NCBI GenBank assembly: GCA_963814435.1 | Contig: CAWFCV010000006.1 | Span: forward strand, 248,001 to 312,000 | Direction of reading: 5' to 3' | Length of the DNA stretch: 64,000 bases | Source: JAEUPI01 sp963814435 | GTDB lineage: Bacteria > Pseudomonadota > Gammaproteobacteria > Burkholderiales > Burkholderiaceae_C | In this document: piece after piece, positions 18,811 to 28,320 of the stretch | How positions within the stretch are numbered: position 1 is the stretch's first letter | Layout of the letters: every line of letters begins with the position of its first letter | Made by a program: the position numbers and the translations under genes | The notes under the pieces: model-generated | The model's database searches: none | The model's input: the letters and a program-made list of their open reading frames with translations, nothing else | What the model was told of the DNA's origin: nothing

Positions 18811-19616
18811 GTTCAACCACCATCGAAACCGTGCGCGTCTCGCCGCAGGCGCGGCGCGAGCCTTTCATCCACCTCGCCGGCGTGACCAAGGTCTACCGCA
18901 GCGGGCGCAAGGAGCATCTCGCGATTTCGGATGCGACCTTCGACGTCTAGCCCGGCGAACTGGTCTCGCTGGTCGGGCCGTCGGGCTGCGGCAAGTCCAC
19001 GCTGCTCAAGGTGCTGGCCGGCCTGCATGGCCACGACCGCGGCGAGGTGCGCATCGGTTCGCCAAGCCATCCCTTCGATCCGTCGCGCGACATCGGCATG
19101 GTGTTCCAGGCACCGCTGCTGCTGAAGTGGCGGCGCATCCTCGACAACGTGCTGCTGCCGGCCGAAATGCTGGGCCTGCCGATGGCCGCGGCGCGCGAAC
19201 GCGGGCGTGCGCTGCTGGCGCTGGTCGGGCTCAACGGCTACGAGGACAAGTACCCCTACGAGCTGTCCGGCGGCATGCAGCAGCGCGCGGCGATCGCGCG
19301 CGCGCTGGTGCACGACCCCAAGCTGGTGCTGATGGACGAGCCCTTCGGCGCGCTCGACGCGCTGACGCGCGAGAAGATGAACCTCGAGCTGCTGCGCATC
19401 TGGAAGGAATCCGGCAAGACCATCATGTTCGTCACGCACGGCATCTCCGAGGCGGTGTTCCTCGGTACGCGCGTGGTGGTGCTCACCGCGGGCCCGGCGC
19501 GCATGGCCGACAACTTCGAGATCGAGCTGCCGTATCCGCGCACGCTCGACATGAAGACGCAGGAGCAGTTCGGCGACTACACGCGGCGCATCTACCGGCT
19601 GCTGGGCATGGAATAG
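18807..19616 (+). CDS. ABC transporter ATPase (SsuB/TauB type) with an in-frame TAG codon
   Basis: Nucleotide-binding subunit: Walker A LVGPSGCGKSTLLKVLAG, Q-loop MVFQAPLLLKWR, signature YELSGGMQQRAAIARAL, Walker B LVLMDEPFGALDALT and H-loop FVTHGISEAVFLG. Unlike most broken genes here the frame is uninterrupted, but codon 48 (18948-18950) is TAG where the family has a charged residue, in the block FDV-stop-PGEL. One substitution from CAG or GAG would explain it. Either this is a sequencing error or a genuine nonsense mutation that removes the ATPase. Start 18807 overlaps the permease stop. Confidence 0.85.
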
Positions 19617-19647
19617 CGGTGCGACGCAAGGCCAGGCAGCCATCGAC

Positions 19648-21117
19648 ATGACAGCGCCCCCGCAGCTGACCGTGGAAAGCATCGACCTGTTCGAGCGCGC
19701 GGTCAGGCTGCGCATGCCGTTTCGCTTTGGCGTGGTCACGCTGACGCAGGCGCCGCAGGCGTTCGCGCGCGTGCGCATCCGCCTGGCCGATGGCCAGCAT
19801 GCGGTGGGCGTGGCCGCCGAGCTGCTGGCGCCGAAATGGTTCGACAAGAACCCGGCGCTGAGCAACGAAGACAACTTGGACCAGCTGCGCGTGGCCCTGG
19901 ACATCGCACGCTCGCTGTACCTTGGGGGCGCCACCGACACGGCGTTCGGCCACTTTGCACGCCACTACCGCAGCCAGATCGAGCGCGCCGGCGCGCGCCA
20001 GCTCAATCGGCTGGTCGCCAACTATGGCCCGGCCCTGATCGACCGCGCGGTCCTCGACGCGTTGTGCCGCGGCCTGCAGCTGCCCTTCCACGCGGTCGTG
20101 CAGGCCAACTTGTGCGGCTTGCGCTCCACCGACCTGTGCCCCGACCTGGCGGGCCACGATTTCGCCGGCTTCCTGGCCGGCCTGAGGCCAGCCGAGCAGA
20201 TCGCCGCACGCCACACCGTCGGCCTGGTCGACCCGATCGTGCGTGGCGATCAAACCGAGCGCGTCGGCGATGGCCTGCCCGAGACGCTGGAGGAGGTGGT
20301 CGCTGCGTACGGCCACCGCTGGTTCAAGCTCAAGGTGGCGGGTCGTGTGGACGCCGACATCGAACGGCTGGCGCGCATTGCCGCGGTGCTCGACCGCATC
20401 GCCGGCGGCTACCAGGCCACGCTGGACGGCAACGAGCAATACGACGATGTCGACGGCGTGCTCACGCTGTGGCAGCGCATGCGCACGGATGCGCGGCTGA
20501 CGCAGCTGTGCCGCAGCGTGGTGTTCATCGAACAGCCGATCAAGCGGCAGACCGCGTTGTCGCAAAGCGTCGAGGCGATCTCGGCGGAAAAGCCGGTGAT
20601 CCTCGACGAATCCGACGACGCGCTCGATGCCTTTGCGTACGGCCGTGCCATGGGCTACCGGGGCGTCTCGTCGAAGACCTGCAAGGGCCTGTACAAGTCG
20701 ATCATCAACCGGGCCCGCTGCGCGCAGTGGAACTTGGCGGCGCGCGCCGGGCAGGGCAGGGAGCCCTTCTTCATGAGCGCCGAGGATCTGACCATCCAGG
20801 CCGGCATCGCGTTGCAGCAGGACTTGGCGCTGGTCTCGCTGATGGGCATCCAGCACGTCGAGCGCAACGGGCATCACTACGTCAACGGCATGGCCGACTT
20901 GCCGGCGGCCGAGCAGCAGGCGTTTCTGGCTGCCCACCCGGATCTGTACGAGCGCAGCCACGGCGCGGTGCGGGTGCGCATTCGCGACGGCATGTTGGCG
21001 ATCGGATCGTTGGCCGGGGTGGGCTTCGCGAGCGGCGCCGTGCCCGATTGGCAGTCGATGACGCCAATGCGGCTGCCGGCCGCTCCGGCGCCAGGCACCG
21101 CAACACGCGGCCGCTGA
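19648..21117 (+). CDS. Enolase-superfamily (mandelate racemase/muconate lactonizing enzyme-like) protein
   Basis: An intact 489-residue frame. Superfamily features in order are WFKLKVAG (KxK bases), LDGNEQYDD (first metal ligand), VVFIEQPI (second), VILDESDDALDAF (third) and SSKTCKGLYKS (general base on the eighth strand side). Residues 1-110 form the usual capping domain with FRFGVVTL. It is longer than typical MR/MLE members by some 100 residues, mostly at the C-terminus. Members dehydrate or epimerise acid sugars or cycloisomerise muconates. Its place between two ABC transporter sets suggests it acts on the imported compound. One of the few genes in this island free of indels. Confidence 0.88.
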   Translation: MTAPPQLTVESIDLFERAVRLRMPFRFGVVTLTQAPQAFARVRIRLADGQHAVGVAAELLAPKWFDKNPALSNEDNLDQLRVALDIARSLYLGGATDTAFGHFARHYRSQIERAGARQLNRLVANYGPALIDRAVLDALCRGLQLPFHAVVQANLCGLRSTDLCPDLAGHDFAGFLAGLRPAEQIAARHTVGLVDPIVRGDQTERVGDGLPETLEEVVAAYGHRWFKLKVAGRVDADIERLARIAAVLDRIAGGYQATLDGNEQYDDVDGVLTLWQRMRTDARLTQLCRSVVFIEQPIKRQTALSQSVEAISAEKPVILDESDDALDAFAYGRAMGYRGVSSKTCKGLYKSIINRARCAQWNLAARAGQGREPFFMSAEDLTIQAGIALQQDLALVSLMGIQHVERNGHHYVNGMADLPAAEQQAFLAAHPDLYERSHGAVRVRIRDGMLAIGSLAGVGFASGAVPDWQSMTPMRLPAAPAPGTATRGR

Positions 21118-21133
21118 GAAGAGGCAGCAGGCC

Positions 21134-21958
21134 ATGAGCGACCCCGGCGCACGCGACGATCTGCCAGCGCAGGCCGGCCTGCGCAGCCGTTTGGCCGCGG
21201 GAATAGCCTACTACGCGCCGAGCCTGCTGGTGATGCTGGCGCTGGTGTTGCTGTGGCAGGTGGGTGTCACGGCGCTCGGCGTCAAGGAGTACATCCTGCC
21301 GACGCCGCTGGCCGCGCTGCGCACCTTGGGCGACCCCAATTACCGCTGGACGGCAAACCTGATCGCCACGCTGTATGCGGTGCTTGGCGCATTCGCGCTG
21401 TCGGCCGTGCTCGGCGTGCTGCTGGCCATCGTGATCGTCTGGAACGACCTGCTGCTGCGCACCGTGATGCCGGTGCTGATCCTGTTCAACACGCTGCCGA
21501 AGATCGCGCTCGCGCCGCTGTTCGTGATCTGGCTCGGCTACGGCATCTGGCCCAACATCGTGATCGGCACGACGATCGCGTTCTTTCCGATGGTGGTGAA
21601 CACCGCCGTCGGGCTGGCCAGCGCCGAGCCCGAGATGCTGGATCTCGTGCGCACGCTGCGGGCCAGCCGCTGGCAGGTGCTGCGCAAGATCCGATTCCCC
21701 AACGCCGTGCCCTACATCTTCGTCGGTCTGAAACTGAACGCCACGATGAGCGTGATCGGCGCGCTCGTCGGCGAGTTCGTCGCCTCGGAGCGCGGCCTGG
21801 GCTCGCTGATCATCACCGGCGGCGTGACGATGCAGACGGCGTCGATCTTCGCGTCGCTGATGCTGATTTCGGCGCTGGGCCTGCTGCTCTACGGCCTGGT
21901 GGTGGCCGTGGAGCGACTCGTCGCGCCCTGGGCCCATCGCGACGACGCCACCGCATAG
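21134..21958 (+). CDS. ABC transporter permease (SsuC/TauC type)
   Basis: Intact 274-residue inner-membrane permease starting at ATG 21134. The EAA loop is EPEMLDLVRTLRASRWQVLR followed by KIRFPNAVPYIFVGLKLN, very close to the permease at 18024 (EPELLDLVRSLHGSRWQLF), so the two are paralogs. Six helices are apparent. It lies between the enolase-family enzyme and a second binding protein; no second ATPase is present, so it may share the ATPase at 18807. Confidence 0.92.
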   Translation: MSDPGARDDLPAQAGLRSRLAAGIAYYAPSLLVMLALVLLWQVGVTALGVKEYILPTPLAALRTLGDPNYRWTANLIATLYAVLGAFALSAVLGVLLAIVIVWNDLLLRTVMPVLILFNTLPKIALAPLFVIWLGYGIWPNIVIGTTIAFFPMVVNTAVGLASAEPEMLDLVRTLRASRWQVLRKIRFPNAVPYIFVGLKLNATMSVIGALVGEFVASERGLGSLIITGGVTMQTASIFASLMLISALGLLLYGLVVAVERLVAPWAHRDDATA

Positions 21959-22013
21959 ACCGGCCGACCCGACCACGGCGATCGACAATCCACCCACCTG
22001 AGGAGACAAGACA

Positions 22014-23023
22014 ATGAACCACGCATGGCACCGCTTTTGCACCGTGCTCGCCCGGGCGGCGATGGCAGCGGGCGCGCTGACGCTCGCGCTGCCCGCCGCG
22101 GCGCAGGACAAGGTCCCGCTGCAACTGAACTGGTTCCACCTCGCCGACCACTCGCCGATCTACATGGCGCTGAAGAAGGGCTACTACAAGGAAGAGAACC
22201 TCGACCTCACGGTGCTGCGCGGCTCGGGCTCGGCCGACAGCGCGAAGAAGATCGACCTAGGCAGGGCGACATCGGCATCTCGGACGCGCCGACGGTGCTG
22301 ACCGCGATCACCAAGGGCGCCAACCTGCAAGATGGTGGCGGTGGTGTTCGACAAGGCCGGCAACAACATCTTCTTCAAGAAGAGCGCCAACATCCGGACG
22401 CCCAAGGATCTGGTCGGCAAGAAGATCGCCGTGCCGCCGGCCGACTCGCACCGCGTGCTGTGGCCGGCATTTGCCGCGATCAACAAGCTCGACCCCGCGG
22501 CGTGACGCTCGTCAACGTCAAGCCCGAGGGCAAGCAGGCGATCGTCGCCGCCGGCGAAGTGGACGCCGCGTTCGACCTGTACACCAGCTATGCCATCTGG
22601 GAGAAGGTGCTCGGCAAGGGCAACGTGGGCCACCTGCTGTGGGCCGACTACGGCCTGCCGATCTACGGCCACACCTACTTCGTCAACAACGAGACGATCG
22701 GAAGAACCCGAAGCTGATCGAGCGCTTCCTGCGCGCCACGCACAAGGGCTGGCGCGACGCGCAAGGCCAATCCGGCTGAGGCGATCGACGCAATGGCCGA
22801 GCAGGTGCCCGGCCTGGACGCGCGCGACGCTGCTGGCCACCATGCCGCAGATCATGGACCTGTGCATCACCGAGCGCTCGGGCAAGCACGGCATCGGCTG
22901 GATCGAGAACCGAGCTGATGCAGAAGACGATCGACATCACCTTCGCGAAACGCCAAGCCCGACCGGCCGCTGACAGTCGCCGACGTGTTCACCAACGAAT
23001 TCAACAGCAAGATCAAACCCTGA
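22014..23023 (+). CDS. ABC transporter periplasmic binding protein, NMT1/THI5-like, frameshifted
   Basis: Signal peptide from MNHAWHRFCTVLARAAM to ALPAAAQ, then VPLQLNWFHLADHSPIYMAL, the NMT1/THI5-like opening. Reconstructed blocks: GDIGISDAPTVLTAITKGAN, AGNNIFFKKSANIRTPKDLV, AGEVDAAFDLYTSYAIWEKV, GKHGIGWIENELMQKTIDI. About eight indels between 22260 and 22965. A strong AGGAGA precedes the start. It should serve the permease at 21134. Distinct in sequence from the binding protein at 15773, so the island imports two ligands or two related forms. Confidence 0.83.
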
Positions 23024-23046
23024 CTCGATCCAGCACCTACGCAGGC

Positions 23047-23379
23047 ATGGGCATGAGCATCAATTGGCTGGTCAATGAACCGACACGCGCCGAGATCGAC
23101 GCTGCCAGTGGGCTGGTGCTGCTCGAGTTCGGCAGCCCGACCTGCGGCCACTGCCGCGCGGCGCAGCCGCTGATCGAGCAGGTGCTGGCCGAGCAGGCGC
23201 CGGTGCGGCACCTGAAGGTCGCCGACGGCCCCGGTCAAGCACTCGGCCGCTCGTTCAAGGTGAAGCTCTGGCCGACGCTGGTGTTCCTGCGCGATGGCCG
23301 GGAGGTGGCTCGGCTGGTGCGGCCGAGGGAACTGGCGGCGCTGCGCGAGGCGATGTCGAGCATCTGGGCCGGCGGCTGA
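23047..23379 (+). CDS. Thioredoxin-like protein
   Basis: A 110-residue thioredoxin fold with active site PTCGHCRAAQP near residue 35 and the cis-Pro loop VKLWPTLVFLRDG. No signal peptide, so probably cytoplasmic thiol-disulfide exchange. The in-frame ATGs at 23047 and 23053 have weak ribosome sites; either may start. The last 26 codons and the following ~75 bp are repeated almost exactly at 28242-28394. It follows the binding protein gene by 23 bp. Confidence 0.85.
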   Translation: MGMSINWLVNEPTRAEIDAASGLVLLEFGSPTCGHCRAAQPLIEQVLAEQAPVRHLKVADGPGQALGRSFKVKLWPTLVFLRDGREVARLVRPRELAALREAMSSIWAGG

Positions 23380-23454
23380 GATCTCTTGCGCCGTTCGGGC
23401 CGAGCGGCGGCTTCGGTCGAATGTGGCGCGGTCAGCGGCGACGGACGAACAGTC
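23301..23454 (+). repeat. Direct repeat, copy 1 (thioredoxin 3' end plus flank)
   Basis: About 154 bp that recur at 28242-28394 with roughly half a dozen substitutions and one 2-base indel. This copy includes the true end of the thioredoxin-like gene. Confidence 0.9.
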
Positions 23455-24018
23455 GTTTCGACTCACAACCCGCGCGCCACCGAGGGCTCAGGTGCGTGAG
23501 CGGATGCCGCTGCAGGCCACAGCCAACGCATCACCGTTCAGGCGGCCCGGCGCCCAGGGCCGCGGGGACCGCCTGCGCCCGGGCGCCGCAGGACAGCAGG
23601 GTCAGATCTGCCGGGTAAACCCGTGACCCAGCCCGCTGAAGTGCATGTTCGGCCCGGGTCCGTCGGCACGCGCCCCTCCCACCGTCGACCACAAAGACAG
23701 CGATCAGAGCCTCGACTGGCAGGCCTGTCGACTCTGTCGCCAAGGGGAAAGGGCGTCTTCTATCGCGATGCCGTCGCCGGCGTTGCGCGGCCGCCATGGC
23801 CGTGGGTTTCCCCGTCTGCCGTTGGGGCGGCAAGCTGGGCACGCTGGGGGCCTCGCATTTCAAGCCAGCGGGCGGGCGGCCCAGGTCGACATCGGCATCG
23901 TCGTGAGCGTGCCTTTGACCCTTTCGAGTCTAGCCCGCTGGCGCCGGCGCCGCTGCCGTCGCGACCCGTTCAAGAAACTGCAGACCCGATCTGCACAACC
24001 GCAAGGAGTATCGACCTC
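23380..24018. other. Intergenic region without a recognisable gene
   Basis: Its first 75 bp belong to the direct repeat. The rest shows no supportable gene, no clear sigma-70 pair, and only short GC-rich dyads such as CGGGTAAACCCG near 23609. It must hold the promoter for the amino-acid transporter operon, whose ribosome site AAGGAG is at 24003-24008. Confidence 0.6.
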
Positions 24019-24795
24019 ATGAAAGCGTTGAGCCATCTGCTGCGCAGCGTGCTGTGCGCCCTGGCGCTGTTCGGTGTTGCCTTGACCGCCACCGCGCGAC
24101 CCTTCGACGAGATCAAGAAAGACGGCACGCTGCGCGTGGCCACCGAAGGCGCGTTTTCGCCGTTCAACTACTTCCAGGGCGCCAAACTCACCGGCTTCGA
24201 GATCGAGATCGCCGAGGCTGTGGCGGCCAAGATGGACCTGAAGGTGGACTGGAAGGCGCTCGGCTTCGACGCCCTCCTGGCCGGGCTGCGCCAAGACCGC
24301 TGGGACCTGGTGATCGCCTCGCACGGCATCACCGACGAACGTTCCAAGGCCGTGACGTTCACCGAGCCGCACTACTGCTCGGGCGGCATGATCGTGGCCA
24401 AGGACCCCGCCATCCGTGCCGCCAAGGACCTGGTGGGCAAGGTGGTCTCGGTGCAGACCGGCACCACCTACCTCGAGAACGTGAAGAAGCTTGCGGGCGT
24501 GAAGGATGTGAAGAACTTCCCGCAAGACACCGACGCGCGCAGCGCCCTCGTTACCGGCCGCGTCGATGCCTGGGTCACCGACCGCTTCGTGGCGCTGAAC
24601 TCCATTGCCGCCAACCCCGGCGCGGGCATGAAGCTCGGCGACTTCCTGTTCGTCGAGCGCATCGCCGCCGCCGTGGGCAAGGGCAACAGCTCGCTGGCCG
24701 GTGAGTGGAACAAGGCGCTCGCGGCGGTGATGGCCGACGGCACCTATCAGAAGATCTCGGCCAAGTGGTTCAGCGAGGACATCCGCTGCAAGTGA
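24019..24795 (+). CDS. Amino-acid ABC transporter periplasmic binding protein
   Basis: Intact 258-residue member of the solute-binding family 3. Signal peptide MKALSHLLRSVLCALALFGV to TATARP, then DGTLRVATEGAFSPFNYF, LTGFEIEIAEAVAAKMDL and WDLVIASHGITDERSKAVTF, the lysine/arginine/ornithine- or cystine-like pattern. AAGGAG lies 10 bases before ATG 24019. First gene of a binding protein-permease-ATPase-porin series. The exact amino acid cannot be read from sequence. Confidence 0.93.
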   Translation: MKALSHLLRSVLCALALFGVALTATARPFDEIKKDGTLRVATEGAFSPFNYFQGAKLTGFEIEIAEAVAAKMDLKVDWKALGFDALLAGLRQDRWDLVIASHGITDERSKAVTFTEPHYCSGGMIVAKDPAIRAAKDLVGKVVSVQTGTTYLENVKKLAGVKDVKNFPQDTDARSALVTGRVDAWVTDRFVALNSIAANPGAGMKLGDFLFVERIAAAVGKGNSSLAGEWNKALAAVMADGTYQKISAKWFSEDIRCK

Positions 24796-24827
24796 GCCCG
24801 CGCTGAACGCGCTGGAAGGTAACGAGC

Positions 24828-25626
24828 ATGGCGAACTGGGCGCGCATCCGCTCTCCTTGGCCCGAGGCTTGGTCGCGTCAGCAGCGCAGCAGCGCGACGA
24901 TGGTCTCCGCCGCGCTGGCGATGCTGCTGCTGCTGTGGCTGCTGGCCATCCCGCTGGCGTGGGCGCCGGAGCCGATTGGCAGCAACGCGCATTTCTTCGC
25001 CGAGGGCAGCCGCGTCACGGTGCAGCTCACGCTGGTGGCGGGCCTCGCCGGGGTCGTGCTCGGGGTGTTGGCCGCGCTGGGCAAGGTGTCGCCGTTGCCG
25101 CCGCTGCGCTGGCTGGCTTCGGCCTATGTCTGGGCCATTCGCGGCACGCCGCTGCTGGTGCAGGTGCTGTTCGTGTTCTTCGCGCTGCCGACCCTGGTGC
25201 CGGCGCTGCAGATGACCGATTTCACCTCGGCCTGCGTGGCGCTCGCCTTCAACGTCGGCGCCTACAACGCCGAGGCCATCCGCGCCGGCCTGCTGGCCGT
25301 GCCCAAGGGCCAACTCGAGGCGGCGCGTGCGCTCGGGCTGTCGCGCTGGCACACCTTCGTCGACATCACCTTCCCGCAGGCCTTCAAGATCTCGCTGCCG
25401 CCGCTGGTCAACAACATCGTCGCGCTGCTCAAGGACAGCTCGCTGGCCTACGCCATCGGCGTGGTGGAGCTCACCAACGTGGGCAACCGCATCCAGGCCG
25501 CCACCTTCCAGCCGCGTGCCCATTCTCGCCACCACGGCCACGATCTACCTGCTGCTCACGACGGTGATGACGCAGTTCTCCGATGCCGTCGAGCGCCGCT
25601 ACGACATCGAGGGCAAGCTGAAGTGA
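24828..25626 (+). CDS. Amino-acid ABC transporter permease, one frameshift
   Basis: HisM/GlnP-type inner-membrane permease. The block YVWAIRGTPLLVQVLFVFFA and the EAA loop AARALGLSRWHTFVDI, then ITFPQAFKISLPPLVNNIVA, are diagnostic. An indel near 25515 displaces the last 35 residues, which end RRYDIEGKLK. A typical membrane span set of five. The stop overlaps the GTG start of the ATPase. Confidence 0.92.
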
Positions 25627-26381
25627 ATGCCGTTACCACCGGGGTCGCCGCGCCGCTGATCACGGTCGACAAAGTCAACAAGCACTTCGGCGCCGCGCAC
25701 GTGCTGCGCGACGTGAGCACGTTCTTCAACGCCGGCGAGGTGACGGTGATCATCGGTGCCTCGGGCTCGGGCAAGAGCACGCTGCTGCGCATGCTCAACC
25801 GGCTGGAGACGCACGACAGCGGGCGCATTGTCGTCGACGGCATCGAGGTCAGCGACGACGCGAGGGCGCTCCAGAAGCTGCGTGCCGAGGTCGGCATGGT
25901 GTTTCAGCAGTTCAACCTGTTCCCGCACCTGACGGTGCTGGAAAACGTCGCGCTGGCGCCGCGGCGCGTGCGGCGACTGGTGCGCGCGCAGGCCGAGCAG
26001 CGTGCGATGGAGCTGCTCGAGCGCGTGGGCATGAAGGCTCATGCCCACAAGCACCCGTTCCAGCTCTCGGGCGGGCAGCAGCAGCGCGTGGCCATCGCGC
26101 GCAGCCTCGCCATGCAACCCAAGGTGATGCTCTTCGACGAGCCGACCTCGGCGCTCGACCCCGAGATGGTCAAGGAAGTGCTCGACGTGATGAAGACGCT
26201 GGCCCGGAGCGGCATGACCATGCTCGTGGTCACGCACGAGATGGGCTTCGCACGCGAGGTCGGCGACCGCATCCTCTTCATCGACAAGGGCTGCGTCGCC
26301 GCCGACGCGCCGCCCGAGCACTTTTTCGGGGCCCAGGACAACGAGCGCATTCGCGCCTTCCTCGGGCAGATCCTTCACTGA
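25623..26381 (+). CDS. Amino-acid ABC transporter ATPase
   Basis: Intact 252-residue HisP/GlnQ-type ATPase. Walker A IIGASGSGKSTLLRMLN, Q-loop MVFQQFNLFPHLT, signature FQLSGGQQQRVAIARSL, Walker B VMLFDEPTSALDPEMV and VVTHEMGFAREV. The start is GTG at 25623 overlapping the permease stop as GTGA; no in-frame ATG fits. Standard third gene of a polar amino-acid importer. Confidence 0.95.
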   Translation: MNAVTTGVAAPLITVDKVNKHFGAAHVLRDVSTFFNAGEVTVIIGASGSGKSTLLRMLNRLETHDSGRIVVDGIEVSDDARALQKLRAEVGMVFQQFNLFPHLTVLENVALAPRRVRRLVRAQAEQRAMELLERVGMKAHAHKHPFQLSGGQQQRVAIARSLAMQPKVMLFDEPTSALDPEMVKEVLDVMKTLARSGMTMLVVTHEMGFAREVGDRILFIDKGCVAADAPPEHFFGAQDNERIRAFLGQILH

Positions 26382-26431
26382 ACCTGCATCCTCACCGGAC
26401 CACCCGTTCACAACGCCAGGAGAGAAAGACC

Positions 26432-27622
26432 ATGCCATTGCACAAGAACCCGGTCGCATCCGCCGCCACGATGGTCGCGACGATGCTGCTGGCCGCCGCG
26501 GCGGCCGTACCCGCGCACGCGCAGAGCCCCACCGAGCGCATCGAGCAGCTCGAGCTGAAGACGAAGGACGCGGTGGTCGGCGGCGACATCGCCGGCAGCT
26601 TCCGCCTGCCGGGCTCGGAAACGTCGATTCGCATCTACGGCTACGCCGAGGCGCACTTGATCCACGACATCAAGGCCCCGGGGCCGAGCGACCTCTTCAC
26701 CGATCTCATGTTTCAACCGCTGGACAACTCCGGCGCGCAAAAGGGCAAGACCAAGCTCACTGCGTCGACATCGCGCTTCGGCTTCGAGACGTCCACACCG
26801 ACCAAGCTGGGCGCGCTGGCCACGAAGGTCGAGGCCGACTTCTACTCCTACGGCTCGGACAACCGCAACCGGCTGCGCCTGCGGCACGCCTATGGCGAGT
26901 ACGGCGGCTTCCTGGTCGGGCAGACCTGGTCGACTTTCATGGACCTGGACGATCTGCCTGAGACGGTGGACTTCAACGGCCCCATCGGCGCGCCGTTCTC
27001 GCGCCGCACGATGATCCGCTACACGTACGGCGACGCGAAGGCCGGCTACAAACTCACCGCCGCGCTCGAGGATCCTGAAGACCAGTTCGGCGGCGGCAGC
27101 GCCAACGAACGTTTGCCGCAGGTCGTGCTGCGCTTCGACAAGAGCTTCGACTGGGGTGCGGTGAACGCGCGCCTGCTCGGGCACGAGAAGCGCTCGGCGA
27201 CGAAGACCAAGCGCGGCGGCGGCGTCGGCGTGGGTGGTTCCTACAAGCTGACCGACAAGGACCTCTTCATGGGGCAGTACACGCGCGTGGACGGCGACAT
27301 CGACCAGCTCTACGGCTCCAACGGCTATGCCATCGATGCCGCCGGGGCCATCACCTTCGACAAGAATCAGGGCCTGGTGCTCGGCTATGCACGGACCTTC
27401 AGCGACCAGCTGCGCGGCACGTTGGTCTACGGCCTGAACAAGGGCAAGACGGCACAGGCGGTGGACAACCGCAGCCTCGGGCAGTTCTTCGTCAACCTCA
27501 TCTACACGCCGATCAAGAACGTCGAACTTGGCGCCGAAGTGATCCTCGGCAAGCGCAAGACCTTCGCCGGGGATACCGGCACGATGCAACGGCTGGACTT
27601 CATGGGGCGCTACTCGTTCTGA
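26432..27622 (+). CDS. DcaP-like outer-membrane porin
   Basis: Intact 396-residue protein behind AGGAGAG. Signal peptide up to VPAHAQS, then a short coiled segment TERIEQLELKTKDA, as in trimeric porins of the DcaP type, followed by beta strands starting SIRIYGYAEAHLIHDI. TSRFGFETSTPTKLG and EGALATK-like plug sequence recall DcaP from Acinetobacter, a dicarboxylate/channel porin. It ends in Phe, as outer-membrane proteins do. Lying 50 bp after the ATPase, it may bring the ABC substrate through the outer membrane. Confidence 0.85.
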   Translation: MPLHKNPVASAATMVATMLLAAAAAVPAHAQSPTERIEQLELKTKDAVVGGDIAGSFRLPGSETSIRIYGYAEAHLIHDIKAPGPSDLFTDLMFQPLDNSGAQKGKTKLTASTSRFGFETSTPTKLGALATKVEADFYSYGSDNRNRLRLRHAYGEYGGFLVGQTWSTFMDLDDLPETVDFNGPIGAPFSRRTMIRYTYGDAKAGYKLTAALEDPEDQFGGGSANERLPQVVLRFDKSFDWGAVNARLLGHEKRSATKTKRGGGVGVGGSYKLTDKDLFMGQYTRVDGDIDQLYGSNGYAIDAAGAITFDKNQGLVLGYARTFSDQLRGTLVYGLNKGKTAQAVDNRSLGQFFVNLIYTPIKNVELGAEVILGKRKTFAGDTGTMQRLDFMGRYSF

Positions 27623-27639
27623 TCAACGGTTCCTGAAGG

Positions 27640-28236
27640 GTGGACCACAGCTTCGGCTCTGCGTTGATCCTGCTGTTGCTGGTGCTGGATCCGCTGGGGA
27701 GCCTGCCGATCTTCGTCTCGGTGCTGAGCGGTGTCGCGCCGCAACGGCGCACGCGGGTGGCCTTGCGTGAGGGGGCCATCGCCTTCGTGGTGCTGGCCGC
27801 CTTCATGCTTGGTGGTCGATGGTTCCTCGACGGCATGCGACTGTCGGAACGCTCGCTGGAAGTGGCCGGCGGCGTCATCCTGCTCATCATCGCGTTGCGC
27901 ATGGTGTTCGGCGGAGGTGCCGGCCTCTACGCCAGCGAGGGCACGGCGCGCGAGCCGCTGATCTTTCCGCTCGCCGTGCCGCTGCTGGCCGGGCCGTCGG
28001 CGATGGCCACCGTGCTGCTGCTCGCCTCACGCCAGCCCGAACGCATGTGGCACTGGGCCGCGGCGCTGACCGTGGCGATGGCGGTATCGACGTCAGTGCT
28101 GCTCTCGGCCGATCGCATCCGGCGCTTCCTGGGCGACGCGGTGGTGGCTGCCATGGAGAAGCTGATGGGGCTGGTGCTCACCGCCATCGCGATCGAGATG
28201 ATGCTGGCCGGGCTGAAGCGCTACTTCCTGGGCTGA
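27640..28236 (+). CDS. MarC (UPF0056) family membrane protein
   Basis: Intact 198-residue integral membrane protein with six hydrophobic segments. The family opening reads FGSALILLLLVLDPLGSLPI with the DPxG signature, and the central block is PLIFPLAVPLLAGPSAMATV. Start is GTG at 27640 after GAAGG. MarC proteins have no settled function; the old link to antibiotic resistance is not supported. Located 17 bp after the porin gene. Confidence 0.9.
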   Translation: MDHSFGSALILLLLVLDPLGSLPIFVSVLSGVAPQRRTRVALREGAIAFVVLAAFMLGGRWFLDGMRLSERSLEVAGGVILLIIALRMVFGGGAGLYASEGTAREPLIFPLAVPLLAGPSAMATVLLLASRQPERMWHWAAALTVAMAVSTSVLLSADRIRRFLGDAVVAAMEKLMGLVLTAIAIEMMLAGLKRYFLG

Positions 28237-28241
28237 GCGAA

Positions 28242-28320
28242 GGAGGTGGCTCGGCTGGTGCGACCGAGGGAACTGGCGGCATTGCGCGAGGCGATGTCGA
28301 GCATCGGGGCCGGCGGCTGA
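28242..28320 (+). pseudogene. Remnant of the thioredoxin-like gene (3' end only)
   Basis: The stretch encodes EVARLVRPRELAALREAMSS and the final GG before a stop, nearly identical to the C-terminus of the thioredoxin-like protein at 23047-23379. No active site precedes it; the sequence upstream is the end of marC. It is part of repeat copy 2, left by duplication or recombination. Confidence 0.8.

Noticed and set aside
26432..28236. A multiple-antibiotic-resistance locus because of MarC
   Set aside because: MarC is not part of the mar regulon mechanism, and no marR/marA genes are present.
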